Shown in pieces: positions 53,981-63,922 of a DNA stretch of 64,000 bases. Each line of letters opens with the position of its first letter. Position 1 is the stretch's first letter. The notes under the pieces are model-generated. The model saw only the letters and a list, made by a program, of their open reading frames with translations. It did not search any database and had not been told where the DNA came from. Source of the DNA: Rhizobium skierniewicense (GTDB taxonomy: Bacteria > Pseudomonadota > Alphaproteobacteria > Rhizobiales > Rhizobiaceae); NCBI RefSeq assembly GCF_014196515.1, contig NZ_JACIDV010000001.1, positions 550,441-614,440 of the forward strand. Direction: 5' to 3'. Position numbers and translations under genes: made by a program.

Positions 53981-54943
53981 GTGCCGCCCAAATTTTCGAT
54001 TATCACACCGTCTCTTAATCAGGGGCGATTTCTGAAGCAGTGTCTTGCCTCTGTGCAGATCCAAAATTGGCCGGATTTGGAACACTTCGTCATTGATGGT
54101 GGCTCTCAGGACGAGACCCTTCAGATATTAACAGAAAGCAGGTCCCAGCTGACGGCTTATGTTAGCGAACCTGACAGCGGCGCCGCAGACGCAATTAACA
54201 AGGGCCTCGCCATGGCTACTGGTGATATCGTTGCGTGGATAAATGCTGACGATTATTACGCAGCCGGAGCCTTTGAGAAAATTGCAGAGGCGTGGCGCTG
54301 CGAACCCGACGCTCCATTCTGGTTTGGCAACGGCGAGCGCGTGGACGAAGCTGGGAACTTCAAATCACCGTTCAATGATCATCCCATCCTCTACGACCAC
54401 CGAGCACTCATCGAGGGCACCGATTATATTCTTCAGCCCTCTACGTTCATGAACGGTAAGGTGTTGCGACAGATCGGTGGGCTCAATACCGCGTTACGCT
54501 GGTCTTTCGACTGGGAACTCTTTATTCGCCTAGCTGAGCAAGGGCAGCCTGTGGCGCTGGACGATTCTCTGTCTTCCACGCGTGAGTGGGGTGAGACCCT
54601 TACTGCGACGGGTAGCCTGAAAAGGATTGAAGAAATCCGAGTGATGATTGAGAGACGAAGTGGTAAGCCCCTCACTTATGGAACGCTCTGCTACCACTTC
54701 GACGCGACACTCAAAGAGATGCAAACTCGTCCAGAAGACTTTTCCGCGCGGGCTATTTATTCTGTTGAAAATGCTTGGAGAGCTATACAGCAAGACATGA
54801 TGGACAACCTGCCGGTCGATGCCGGAGGCATGCCAAGGCGGCCGGAGCAGGCGGAGAAATACGAGGAGACGCCTACTCCAGGTATTTTCATGCGTGCTGC
54901 TAGGCGAGGGTTGCGTCTAGCTAGTCGTCTCCGCGAAAGGTGA
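53981..54943 (+). CDS. Glycosyltransferase family 2, paralogue of domain 1 of the fusion protein
   Basis: 320-aa GT2 with FSIITPSLNQGRFLKQCLAS, HFVIDGGSQDETL, WINADDYYAAGAF and DYILQPSTFMNG. Across its length it matches the first domain of the 997-aa protein, including TREWGETLTATG versus SREWGDTLTATG and RWSFDWELFIRLA versus RWSFDWDLWIRLA. It starts at GTG 53981 with AGAGG about 9 nt before. As a separate gene divergent from the rest it may be a duplicated and freed copy that alters the chain. Confidence 0.92.
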   Translation: MPPKFSIITPSLNQGRFLKQCLASVQIQNWPDLEHFVIDGGSQDETLQILTESRSQLTAYVSEPDSGAADAINKGLAMATGDIVAWINADDYYAAGAFEKIAEAWRCEPDAPFWFGNGERVDEAGNFKSPFNDHPILYDHRALIEGTDYILQPSTFMNGKVLRQIGGLNTALRWSFDWELFIRLAEQGQPVALDDSLSSTREWGETLTATGSLKRIEEIRVMIERRSGKPLTYGTLCYHFDATLKEMQTRPEDFSARAIYSVENAWRAIQQDMMDNLPVDAGGMPRRPEQAEKYEETPTPGIFMRAARRGLRLASRLRER

Positions 54944-55034
54944 CATATGGATAATGACATCCACAAACATTGATCTGAAACCTTCAAACCGGCCTGAACT
55001 CATGGGGTGGATGCCATTCTGGTCGGCGTCGCAT

Positions 55035-55668
55035 ATGAAACTTTCGCGGAAGATAGGGATAGGTTTTGTGCCCATGCGATGGTTTGGATGTGCTCGGGCG
55101 GTGGTAGATCTCAATGATGCTCGTCTTCCTCATCAGCGTGCCGATATGAAGCCGCCCAGTCTCCAGCCCTTCTCCCCTCAAAAGCCCTTGCAACATCTGA
55201 CTTTCGGCGAACGGGTAATCGAGATGCATTTCATCGATCCGCCGCATCAAGGCCAGATCGCCCTCTGACACCGGACGCGGTAGGTAATAGACGCTGCGAA
55301 GGCAGAAGCCGAGAAGCTTGGCTTGCCTTCGACAGACAGCTTGTGCCCGCGGACGATCATTTTTTCCGCTCAGCAAGCCCGCCTTGCCAAGCGCTCAGGC
55401 TAAAAAAATAGTTTGCCAGCGTGGACGTCCCGATTTTGGCGTGCAGTGTTTTTACATCGACGGTTGGACCCGCCAGTTCCGCCTTCGCTTCATCACCAAA
55501 AACGCCTGTCGCCCCCTCAAGGAGCTGGTCTTTTCTTTGTTTGATCTGGTTGGCGTGCACGTCAAACTGCTGGTATCATTCCACCAGCGTCTGCTCGCCT
55601 CGAATGGCGGCGAGCGCCAACCTTGCCTTGAAAGCCGGGCCTTGGTTCCGGCGCGGTCGTCTTGTCAT
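55035..55668 (-). pseudogene. IS3-family transposase remnant (OrfA and start of OrfB)
   Basis: On the minus strand OrfA begins at ATG 55668 (MTRRPRRNQGPAFKARLALA...) and has an in-frame TGA in place of a sense codon in ...TLVE*YQQFDVHANQIKQ. Around 55400 a run of seven T marks a frame change, after which OrfB reads LSGKNDRPRAQAVCRRQAKL, YYLPRPVSEGDLALMRRIDE and on to KTYPYLPRK, typical of IS3-group OrfB. Beyond about 55040 the likeness stops, so the DDE catalytic core is gone. It cannot be active. Terminal repeats were not identified. Confidence 0.85.
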
Positions 55669-55859
55669 GGTCTCTCCTGCTGGCGGCATCTAAGCCGAAG
55701 TCAGCCAGAAACTCGACTTATCCCCCCTGTGCAGATATCCCGTGTCACCTCTTGCTCCGCATCAGATCGTGGTCCTGCACTCAACCCCGCGCAATCGCAG
55801 GCATTCTCGGACAGACAATCAGCGAGGCGGCAGATTAACCGGATTCCTGAGATTTGATA

Positions 55860-56200
55860 AGGTTTAGGCATGTGTAAGTGCTGTAATCTATGTAATTTAT
55901 TCTTTTTTATTTTGATATGAGATTTGTATAAAAAATGATAATACATAATATATCCCTACGTGGATGCAGAATTACAATAATAAATATTCATTTTAATTCA
56001 AAAACCGTCATATTAATTTCGTTATTTTATAAATACACAAATGAATAAACAACTTTAAATAGTGCAAATATAAAATTTAAAATTATAGAAATTAATAGAA
56101 ATTGTAAAAATAGATATTTAGATTCAGATTTTTATATTCAATAAAAATTAAGTCAGTTACTTTAATATTAGCAAATAACGCTCTCTTCAGGGGAGGGGCG
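55860..56200. other. Extremely AT-rich block upstream of the chemoreceptor gene
   Basis: About 340 bp made almost wholly of A and T, unlike anything else in the window, with no coding frame. It lies between the IS3 remnant and the first chemoreceptor gene and so contains that gene's promoter. Such DNA is often bent and bound by silencing proteins. No -35/-10 pair stands out because near-matches are everywhere. Confidence 0.75.
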
Positions 56201-56249
56201 TACTGAAATTGTAGTGCAGCTCAGAATCACCGAGGGGATAATAGAGCAG

Positions 56250-58214
56250 ATGACGAAGGTGAAACTATCAGGAATTGTAGGGCGGCTAACCGCAGGATTT
56301 GGGTTCCTGCTTATTTTGATGGCCGGCTTGACATTATATTCAACGCATCAGGTCTCGCAGATCAATAACAATCTCGGCGTGATCAACGATGTCAACAGCG
56401 TAAAACAACGCTATGCGATCAACTATCGCGGAAGCGTTCACGATCGTGCTATTGCGGTGAGAGACGTGACTATTGTGGCCTCTCCTGAAGAAAGAAAGGC
56501 CGCAATCGATCTGATTGGGAAGCTTGCCTCCACTTACGCCGAAAACGAAAAAAAGATGACGGCAATGGTTTCGTCGCCGGATGGCGCAACTGCCCAAGAG
56601 CGTGCGATTCTGGATGAAATCGGAGCCATTCAAGCCAAGACAAATCCGCTTGTAGCAGACGTCATTTCTTTCCAGGAGAAAGGTGCTACAGAAGAGGCCC
56701 GCAAGGTTTTGCTTGAGCAAGCGCGTCCAGCATTCGTATCCTGGCTCGGAGCGATCAATAAGTTCATCGACTATCAGGAGGCACTGAACAAGGAGATCGG
56801 TGCCGAGGTGCGCGCGGCGACGAACGGGTTTCAGTCTCTTGAGTTGACGGCCCTTGCCATTGCAGCCCTTCTCGCTGTTGTCGCAGCCGCATTTACCGCG
56901 CGTTCCATCGTTGCCCCGTTGATAAAGCTTCAGGATTCTTTGAAATCCATGGCGGAAGGCACCATGAAGGGCGATCACGATCTGGAAAACCGCAAAGATG
57001 AGATCGGCATGCTTGCACGCGCCGTCTCTGCTTTGCGAGAGGCAATTGCCGCGAAGACACATGCGGATGCTGATCGTGAAGCGATGCGGTCTGCCGAAGA
57101 ACGTCGACGACTGGAAGCGGAAGCTTCGGAACGGGGCGTTCTGGCCGAGCAGACCGATACTGCTGTCTGCCAACTTGCTGAAGCGCTTCAGGGGTTGGCC
57201 AACGGTGATCTTACAGGACACATTGCCACACCCTTTATCCCCTCACTGGAGCAATTGCGTACAGATTTTAATCTGGCCGTGGAGAAACTGCGCATCGCCA
57301 TGCAGAAAGTGTCCGAGAACGCGAGCGCGATCGCGTCTGGAGCGCAGGAAATTCGCTCCGCTTCAGATGATCTGGCCAAGCGGACAGAAAACCAGGCGGC
57401 CTCCATCGAGGAAACAGCAGCGGCACTGGAAGAAATCACGACAACTGTCTCCGATTCTAGCAGCAGGGCGCAGGAGGCTGGAAAATTGGTTCGCCAGACG
57501 AAGGAAAACGCGGAACATTCCGGTCGTGTTGTGCAGAGCGCCGTTGATGCCATGAGCAAAATCGAGGCTTCAGCAACTGAGATCGGTAACATCATCGGTG
57601 TGATCGACGAGATCGCTTTTCAGACCAACCTGCTCGCACTCAACGCCGGCGTCGAAGCGGCGCGAGCAGGTGAGGCTGGAAAGGGCTTTGCCGTTGTGGC
57701 TCAGGAAGTTCGTGAACTCGCACAGCGATCTGCGAAAGCTGCGAAAGAGATCAAAGAACTGATCAACACCTCAAATCACCATGTCAAAAGTGGCGTATCT
57801 CTCGTCGGCGAGACCGGCACGGCCTTGCAGGAGATGGTTGTCCAAGTTCAGCAGGTCGATGGTAATGTCAGTGCAATCGTCGAAGCATCGAGGGAGCAGG
57901 CGACTGGTCTCAAGGAGATCAACACCTCTGTTAACACCATGGATCAAGGCACCCAACAGAATGCCGCGATGGTTGAGCAATCCACGGCAGCGGCCCATAA
58001 TCTCGCCTCCGAGGCAGAGGCGCTGTTCCGGCTACTCGCCCAGTTCAGCATCGGAACGAAAGTTGCACCAAGCGGCAACAGATGGCCTCCGGCCAATGGC
58101 GCTCCCGCCCCGCCACGCCCTGCACCGTCGCCAGCGCGTCAACTGTCAGCCAAGCTGCATCACTCTTTCCAAGGCAATGCGGCTCTTTCGAGCGCTGGCT
58201 GGGAAGATTTTTGA
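56250..58214 (+). CDS. Methyl-accepting chemotaxis protein 1
   Basis: Inner-membrane chemoreceptor, 654 aa. One helix near the N terminus ([17 protein letters not shown]), a periplasmic four-helix-type sensor (about 35-190), a second helix ([17 protein letters not shown]), a HAMP domain and a long cytoplasmic signalling domain with the conserved tip [20 protein letters not shown]. It ends AGWEDF, a tail like the CheR/CheB-binding ends of rhizobial receptors. GTG 56214 is an alternative start. The ligand is unknown. It is followed by a clear terminator. Confidence 0.94.
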   Translation: MTKVKLSGIVGRLTAGFGFLLILMAGLTLYSTHQVSQINNNLGVINDVNSVKQRYAINYRGSVHDRAIAVRDVTIVASPEERKAAIDLIGKLASTYAENEKKMTAMVSSPDGATAQERAILDEIGAIQAKTNPLVADVISFQEKGATEEARKVLLEQARPAFVSWLGAINKFIDYQEALNKEIGAEVRAATNGFQSLELTALAIAALLAVVAAAFTARSIVAPLIKLQDSLKSMAEGTMKGDHDLENRKDEIGMLARAVSALREAIAAKTHADADREAMRSAEERRRLEAEASERGVLAEQTDTAVCQLAEALQGLANGDLTGHIATPFIPSLEQLRTDFNLAVEKLRIAMQKVSENASAIASGAQEIRSASDDLAKRTENQAASIEETAAALEEITTTVSDSSSRAQEAGKLVRQTKENAEHSGRVVQSAVDAMSKIEASATEIGNIIGVIDEIAFQTNLLALNAGVEAARAGEAGKGFAVVAQEVRELAQRSAKAAKEIKELINTSNHHVKSGVSLVGETGTALQEMVVQVQQVDGNVSAIVEASREQATGLKEINTSVNTMDQGTQQNAAMVEQSTAAAHNLASEAEALFRLLAQFSIGTKVAPSGNRWPPANGAPAPPRPAPSPARQLSAKLHHSFQGNAALSSAGWEDF

Positions 58215-58235
58215 CGGGGTTCTGCCGCCATCTGA

Positions 58236-58272
58236 AGCCGAGCAGCGCTATGACGCCTGTCTCGGCTTTTTT
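58236..58272 (+). terminator. Rho-independent terminator of chemoreceptor 1
   Basis: Perfect 7-bp stem AGCCGAG / CTCGGCT, 21 bp after the stop codon, with the last T starting a run of six T (58267-58272). The loop of 18 nt has further CAG/CTG pairing, making the stem longer. Confidence 0.82.
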
Positions 58273-58565
58273 GCGCGGGGTCTCTGATCGGGATACGACA
58301 AGTGTCAGGTTCCAAAGCTAGAGGGTGTTGCTGGGTGACGACCACGTGGATCGAATGATGATGTCGGTCATTTCGCCGACAGCGAAATGGACGGACCCGC
58401 CAGCCTGTGGTTTGGGTGTCTAATACGGCGTCTGACTGAACAGAATCCATGCGCCCATTCTCGGCGTCCGATCGACATAAGACGCCATGCCTGACTTTCG
58501 AGTTTCCGCCAGGCATCGCAGTCGTGATCGACTGATACCGTCGTGGGATTTGAAGACGCGGCGCG

Positions 58566-59360
58566 TCATAGCCAGCCTTCGCCTATGAAGTGCAAGAGAT
58601 TTTCAAGCGGGTTCAGCGCCGGTCTCTTCGGCGGTAATGGCAGGTCTATGATGTTTTCGGCCAAGACGAGCGTGTTGGACATGTGTCATCCAGCCTGATC
58701 CATCATGTGGATAGCGAGCGCATCTCCGCCGACATCACGGGCGATTTCGACCAGATGCGCGGTCATTGCATCGGTGTCGCACCATGGCCAGACCAGCGCC
58801 GCCGCCTTGCCGAGCTTCGGGCAGATTGCTCCGAAGATGTCGACCGATCTGGGACTTTAATTTCCGGGAGGGGGCCAAGGGCGCGTTCCGGGCATGATCC
58901 CACGGTGCGTGATCGTGTTTTTCTGACCGATCCGAGCCTCATTCTGAAACCAAATTTCTCTTCGTTTCCCTCGCGCAGCTCCCGCGACAATTTCTGCCAC
59001 AGCGGCGGGGAAACTTTTTCAGTTTCATCGATGGCTTGCGGGTCCTGCGCGCGATGTCTTGGTCGTGGGACCGGTTTCCTGTAGCTGATGGCCCGGACGT
59101 GACGGCTCAGCGTCTGTTCGCTTACTGTTAGCCGAAACTCTTCCCATAAACCATTACCACCAGACCACATGGACGCCACCGACAGCAGCGTCGAGGTAGA
59201 GGTTCGGCCCGCACTCGAACACCTGTGCCAAGCCGCCAGCTGCTGATCGTTTAACCGCGACGGCTCCCCGAGCGCTTGGCCATTGGTCAGCGCTTGGAGA
59301 CCGCGTGCGTTAAAACGCGGGGCCCAGTCTCGGGCCGTCCGGAGTTCTGCGATCAAAGCG
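58566..59360 (-). pseudogene. IS630-family transposase remnant
   Basis: The minus strand shows IS630 transposase parts in more than one frame: RDWAPRFNARGLQALTN and LGEPSRLNDQQ, LWEEFRLTVSEQTLSRHVRA, YRKPVPRPRHRAQDPQA, then IFGAICPKLGKAAALVWPW, DTDAMTAHLVEIARDVGGDA, MMDQAG*HMSNTLVLAENI and PPKRPALNPLENLLHFIGEG, ending GWL and stop at 58566. The Trp before HMSN has become TGA, and at least two frameshifts separate the parts. The gene is dead. Between the terminator at 58272 and this remnant (58273-58565) I see nothing recognisable. Confidence 0.85.
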
Positions 59361-59397
59361 CTGCGCCCATCGCAAACCGCCAGTTTGCGACAGAGAT

Positions 59398-59517
59398 TCA
59401 GTTTGCGAAGACCTGGCTATCCGGCCCTGTGCGACCCGGATCACCTGCTTTACCGGGCACAAGAGCTGCAATCCACAACCAGTGCGCCTCGTTCAGCTCA
59501 TATCGCTTCACTGTCAT
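59398..59517 (-). pseudogene. IS5-family (IS427-type) transposase N-terminal fragment
   Basis: ATG 59517 starts a 39-codon frame, MTVKRYELNEAHWLWIAALV then PGKAGDPGRTGPDSQVF, which matches the N terminus of IS427-group transposases; it ends in a stop where the normal protein would continue LFVNGCLWVLR. The rest is missing, and the IS630 remnant lies directly next to it, so one element probably interrupted or replaced the other. Confidence 0.7.
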
Positions 59518-59594
59518 CGACGACCGCATAGCGAACCATCATTGCCTTTGAAACATCGATGACCCAGTTTTGGAATCCTGACTGTCACGACGGC

Positions 59595-61502
59595 CTAAAA
59601 CTCGTCCCACTGCTCCGGCTTCATGGCCAGATTGCCGCGGCTGACGGGCATTGAAGCTGCTTTCGCCTGGCGCTGCGGCGCGGGCGCTGGTCGTCTCTGG
59701 CTGGCCGCCGGAGACGCGTTCTCTGAACCAGTCTGGAAGCGAGCGATCAGCTGGGCCAGCTGCTGGCTTTCATCGGCAAGACCGACGCTCGCCGCGTTCA
59801 TCTCTTCAACCATGGCCGCATTCTGCTGGGTTGCCTGGTCCATGTGGTTCACGGCTGTGTTGACTTCGGAGAGACCGGTTGCCTGCTCCTGCGCAGCCAC
59901 GGTAATGGCATCCATGTGCTGGTTGATGTCTTCAACGATGCGGGCAATCTGCTGCAAGCCTTCACCCGTATCGCCAACAAGCTTCACGCCTTCGGTCACC
60001 GCCACACCTGAATTGCTGATCAGGCCTTTGATTTCCTTGGCCGCTTTTGCAGAGCGCTGTGCAAGCTCGCGCACTTCCTGCGCAACAACCGCAAAGCCCT
60101 TGCCCGCCTCGCCAGCGCGTGCGGCTTCAACACCGGCATTGAGCGCAAGCAGGTTGGTCTGAAACGCGATTTCGTCGATCACGCTGATGATCTGCGTGAT
60201 CTGCTGTGCAGAGTGCTCGATACGCTCCATGGCCGCTACGGCATTGCTGACAACGATGCTGGAGCTTTCAGCATGCTGACGGGCCGTCCGCACCAGCGTT
60301 CTCGCTTCTGTTGAACGCTTCGACGTGGCCTGAACGTTGGAGGTAATCTCTTCCAGCGCTGCCGCTGTTTCTTCCAGAGATGCAGCCTGCTGTTCCGTAC
60401 GCTTTGAGAGATCATCCGAGGCCTGGGATATCTCGCCGCTGCCATTGGCAACACCTAGACCCACTGTACCGACGGATACCAGCACGCTGCGAAGTTGTTG
60501 AACGGAGCTGTTGAAGTCGTGGCGCAGAGGCTCGAACTGGCGATCAAACGCCTCGTTGATTTCACAGGTCAGGTCGCAGGTTGCCAGGCGGCGCAGTGCG
60601 GTGGCCAGAGAACCGGTCGCAGTGGCCAGACGCTGCTCGGCTTCCTGCTCGGCGCGCTGCTGAACGTCCGCCTCGTTGTTGCGCGCCGCAATGCGGGCTT
60701 CTTCCGCATTCCTTTCGATTTCAATCTTGGAAATCGCGGATTGACGCATGATTTCAACGGCGCCGGCCATCTCGCCAATTTCGTCCTTGCGGTTGGCATC
60801 GGGAACCGCAACATCAAGCTTGCCGCCAGCAATCGAGAGCATAACGCGCGAGAGATGCGTGATAGGCCGCGAAACGCCGAGAATAATCCAGACGGCCAGA
60901 CTTCCCAAAATCACGATGCTGATTGCGATGAAACCTCCAGCAATGAGAGATGAGCGCGAATAGGCGGCGTCTGCCGCCGTAGCAGATGCAGCGGCACCGG
61001 CATCATTCAGCCTGATCACTTCGCCAAGCGCGCCAAAGGCATCCACCAGCGGCTGTCTTGCGGGCGCGATGGCGGCAACAGCGCCTGCCTTGTCTCCGGC
61101 CTGCACGGCGTCGGCAATCTTCTGACGCGCTTGCAGGTAGGCCGCCCATTTCTGCTCGAATGTCGCCCAGCTTTTGCGCTCGGCATCGGATGTCAAAGTC
61201 TCGCGCAGATCCGCATAGGCCTTGGGAATGCTCGCATTCATCTCGGCGAATTCGTCGTTGAGACCTTTAATCTCCGCTGGATCCACTGCAATAGCTGTCC
61301 GAATGGTCGTGGTGTGGTAACGAAGTAGAGTAAACTGTACATTATCCAGCTTAACAACACGTGGCATCCAGACTTGTTTGGTGTCTGAAGCTGCCGTGTA
61401 AACTTTAGACATCTGGCTGTAGCTCATTACGCCAAGCCCAATAATAAGAATGAGAGCTGAGGCCGCCATGATCATCAGGCGAGCTGGAATACGAAGTGAC
61501 AT
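59595..61502 (-). CDS. Methyl-accepting chemotaxis protein 2
   Basis: Chemoreceptor of 635 aa. N-terminal helix ([20 protein letters not shown]), a periplasmic four-helix-bundle sensor (about 35-180), second helix ([20 protein letters not shown]), HAMP domain and signalling domain with [20 protein letters not shown]; it ends MKPEQWDEF, the tail that binds adaptation enzymes. Its signalling core is nearly the same protein as in chemoreceptor 1, but codons differ, so the copies are old. The sensor parts are unrelated in detail, so ligands probably differ. Confidence 0.94.
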   Translation of the reverse strand: MSLRIPARLMIMAASALILIIGLGVMSYSQMSKVYTAASDTKQVWMPRVVKLDNVQFTLLRYHTTTIRTAIAVDPAEIKGLNDEFAEMNASIPKAYADLRETLTSDAERKSWATFEQKWAAYLQARQKIADAVQAGDKAGAVAAIAPARQPLVDAFGALGEVIRLNDAGAAASATAADAAYSRSSLIAGGFIAISIVILGSLAVWIILGVSRPITHLSRVMLSIAGGKLDVAVPDANRKDEIGEMAGAVEIMRQSAISKIEIERNAEEARIAARNNEADVQQRAEQEAEQRLATATGSLATALRRLATCDLTCEINEAFDRQFEPLRHDFNSSVQQLRSVLVSVGTVGLGVANGSGEISQASDDLSKRTEQQAASLEETAAALEEITSNVQATSKRSTEARTLVRTARQHAESSSIVVSNAVAAMERIEHSAQQITQIISVIDEIAFQTNLLALNAGVEAARAGEAGKGFAVVAQEVRELAQRSAKAAKEIKGLISNSGVAVTEGVKLVGDTGEGLQQIARIVEDINQHMDAITVAAQEQATGLSEVNTAVNHMDQATQQNAAMVEEMNAASVGLADESQQLAQLIARFQTGSENASPAASQRRPAPAPQRQAKAASMPVSRGNLAMKPEQWDEF

Positions 61503-61931
61503 GTTTGAGGCCTTTGGCTAGTCGGCAAATGTTAAACTTCAAGAATCCTAGCGACCATTATTTAATATTTGGTGATGTCGTTTTACATTATTATGATGCA
61601 ATGTTCGCGCCAGGGTGTCGCGATAGAAATTCCAGAAAAGACGGGTCATAGAAACGGCGGGTCCAACAACCGTAGCCTTTGGTGCAGCGCTATACTACCA
61701 AGCATAAACAGCACACTTGCGCTGTTTGCTGAAGACCTTGTTTCGGCCTTCAAAGACGTCGATTTCCGTCACAACGACGAAGAAAGCGCCGCACGCCTGC
61801 ATTTCGGAGTGGGCGATGCTTTCATTCCTCGCCGAGCGTTTCGATCACATGCCAAATGAAATGAAAGTCATCGCGAATTTCCGCCCCACCCACGGTTGAC
61901 GTATCAGCCGCGGCTGGCATTTTCGTGAGGC
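61503..61931. other. Intergenic region upstream of chemoreceptor 2
   Basis: About 430 bp. It should contain the leftward promoter of the chemoreceptor and a rightward one for the small gene at 61932. An open frame at 61569-61859 shows no family likeness and no good ribosome site, so I do not call it. Confidence 0.45.
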
Positions 61932-62240
61932 ATGAGCCCGACGACAGATATCATTGGTGAACTTGTTCGAGATGCTAAGCGCCTGGCGCGCCTGGATGCG
62001 TCCCATAAGCGCCACATGCTGCAGCGCGCCGTGGCTACGATAGAAGATCTGCGCGAAGCCGCAGGCATACCCAAAGGCCCCGGCCACGATATCCTTGCAG
62101 ATATCAAGACAACCGTATCAGCGGCAGAACGGGACTTGGCTGATGATGCCCAGCTACGGGAAACGTTTTTGCAAGCCGCTGGAATGATCCGGGATCTGCA
62201 CATCGTCCTGGATAGCGGCACAAAGGTATCCGTCGTCTAA
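61932..62240 (+). CDS. Small hypothetical protein
   Basis: 102-aa acidic/basic helical protein starting MSPTTDIIGELVRDAKRLAR, with no membrane segment or known motif. Composition and helix pattern look like a real protein and the start has GAGG some 6 nt upstream. No function can be proposed. Confidence 0.55.
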   Translation: MSPTTDIIGELVRDAKRLARLDASHKRHMLQRAVATIEDLREAAGIPKGPGHDILADIKTTVSAAERDLADDAQLRETFLQAAGMIRDLHIVLDSGTKVSVV

Positions 62241-62264
62241 AACCAGAAACGACGTGCCGCCGCC

Positions 62265-62504
62265 TCAAGCCTCCTTGTCGTCTTCAGCCACCATAGTGGC
62301 CCGCAGAACATCATTCATCCGCTCCTGCCAGCCGGGGCCATCGTCTTGAAAATACGCGAGAACATCGCTGTCAATCTTCAAGCTGACCAGTTACTTCGTC
62401 CCGGGAATAGCCCGTTTTTCCACCGCTGGTGCTGCGCGCTTCTTTGTCGCAGAAAACAAGGCTTCGGCTGCGTCTCGTGGGTTTAGCGGTCTGCGGGGTG
62501 CCAT
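62265..62504 (-). pseudogene. BrnA-type antitoxin gene interrupted by a stop codon
   Basis: Minus-strand frame from ATG 62504 reads MAPRRPLNPRDAAEALFSAT, then after an in-frame TAA at 62391-62393 continues LVSLKIDSDVLAYFQDDGPG and WQERMNDVLRATM to a stop at 62265. The second part is the ribbon-helix-helix DNA-binding end of BrnA-like antitoxins; the usual Glu codon before LVSLK has become TAA. No BrnT toxin gene is seen upstream (62505-62845 holds nothing recognisable), so it is an orphan, probably non-functional. Confidence 0.75.
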
Positions 62505-62845
62505 TGGGTTCTTTCTAATGATTGGTGAGGGGGCTAGCAAGCGAGTCACTGGCGGTCGCGTTGTTGCTAGTATCGGCTGGTGGATGCTTCTCGGCAAGTT
62601 GGTTGTTTTTATAAGGTCAAGAGGGAAACTGAAGTGGTTGGATTGAAGTTTTAGATCTCCTGGCACACACTAACTTCAATACCGGCGTGACTCGCCACAC
62701 CCGCAGCAGAGCCTGTTTGCGCCGCACGACCCAAGACCATGAAACGGCCCTTCCCGAAACCGGGATTATTCTGCTAAGGCAGACAAGCGGTCGGGGCGGG
62801 TGAGCGTTTTCCCTCTCACCTTTCAGGAGTTGCAAGGATTGAGAC

Positions 62846-63750
62846 ATGGACATGGAGCGTCTGAGCCATCTGCCCGAAAAGAAGCGACGCGAGTTGCACC
62901 GTGTCGCGCAGATCATTTTCGAGGAATTTGACGAGTCCCTGAAAACCAAGCTCTCGGAAAAGGCCAAGCGCGGACGCATCCTGAAGCTCATCCTGTTCGG
63001 CTCCTATGCGCGCGGCAACTGGGTGGAAGATCGCAAAAGCGGCTATCTCTCGGATTACGCCTGCTGATCGTCGTCAATCATGAACAGTTTGCCGAAAGAT
63101 ACGAGGCCTGGGAAAGGGCCGCCGCACGCTTCGTGCAGGCATTCGATATCGCCGGACATCTTTCCGCGCCAGTGAATTTCATTGTGCATTCGTATGAAGA
63201 GGTCAACTCGCTGCTGGCACGGGGATGGCCGTTTTTCGTGGATATCGCCCGAGATGGCATCCCGCTTTACGATGCCCCCGGCCATCCTCTGGCCTCACCG
63301 AAAAATCTGGCGCCAGACGAGGTGCGCGCCGAGGCGCAGAAACATTTTGATCATTGGTTTCCAAGCGCCAGCGCGTTTCTTGAACTTACTCAACAGGCCT
63401 ACGCTGGCGGCCACGGCAAACAGGCGGTGTTCCTCCTGCACCAATCATCTGAGGCGCTTTATCACTGCATCCTACTTGTCAAATCGCTCTACAGCCCAAA
63501 ATCCCACAAGCTGACATTCCTGCGCTCACATGCAGAACAAATTGCCCCGGAACTCAGCACGATCTGGCCAGACGATACCAAATTTGCCAAACGCTGCTTC
63601 AGCCGTCTGGAGCGTGCCTATGTTGATGCTAGATACTCACCCGCCTACGACATCACCGACGAGGAACTGGCGTGGCTGACAGAGCGCGTCAAGCTGTTGC
63701 AGGACGCGGTGCTGGCTGTCTGTGAAAAGGCCCTGAAGGTTCCAGTCTGA
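62846..63750 (+). pseudogene. Nucleotidyltransferase-HEPN fusion gene with a one-base deletion
   Basis: The 5' part (ATG 62846, AAGGA 7 nt upstream) encodes the MNT-type nucleotidyltransferase start with LILFGSYARGNWVEDRKSG and SDY, then stops at 63065. The other frame carries on without a gap as LLIVVNHEQFAERYEAWERA and runs to 63750, including a HEPN domain (VFLLHQSSEALYHCILLVKS; RLERAYVDARYSPAYD). The intact motif should be SDYDLLIVV; here GAC has become GC at 63059-63060, so one base is missing in the codon of the second catalytic Asp. Proteins of this pair act as toxin/antitoxin or RNA-modifying modules. A sequencing error is possible. Confidence 0.85.
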
Positions 63751-63847
63751 GCGGCACGTATCGCGGCCTCCTCATCCGATCAATCATTGTCGGCGTCAAA
63801 GACGTATCAGCTGGATATGGTTGCACAAATTGATGAATTTTCTGCTG

Positions 63848-63875
63848 TTGACACACTGATTGATTGCATTATGGT
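63848..63875 (+). promoter_or_regulatory. Candidate promoter for vgrG
   Basis: TTGACA (63848-63853), 16 bp and TATGGT (63870-63875) lie about 48 bp before the ATG at 63923. The -35 is a perfect match. This is the only regulatory-looking element in the 172-bp gap. Confidence 0.45.
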
Positions 63876-63922
63876 CGCATTTTGATAGTCGATTGATATT
63901 TTACAATCACCCGGGTTCCCCT

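Noticed and set aside
53787..54035. 82-codon frame before the lone GT2 gene
   Set aside because: It overlaps the GT2 start in another frame, has no ribosome site and no family likeness.
55701..55946. 81-codon minus-strand frame next to the IS3 remnant
   Set aside because: It starts in the AT-rich block, has no ribosome site, and matches nothing I recognise; it may be part of the mobile-element debris.
57300..60500. The two chemoreceptor genes as a recent duplication
   Set aside because: The signalling cores are almost the same as proteins, but third codon positions differ widely and the sensor domains are not alike, so the similarity reflects family conservation.
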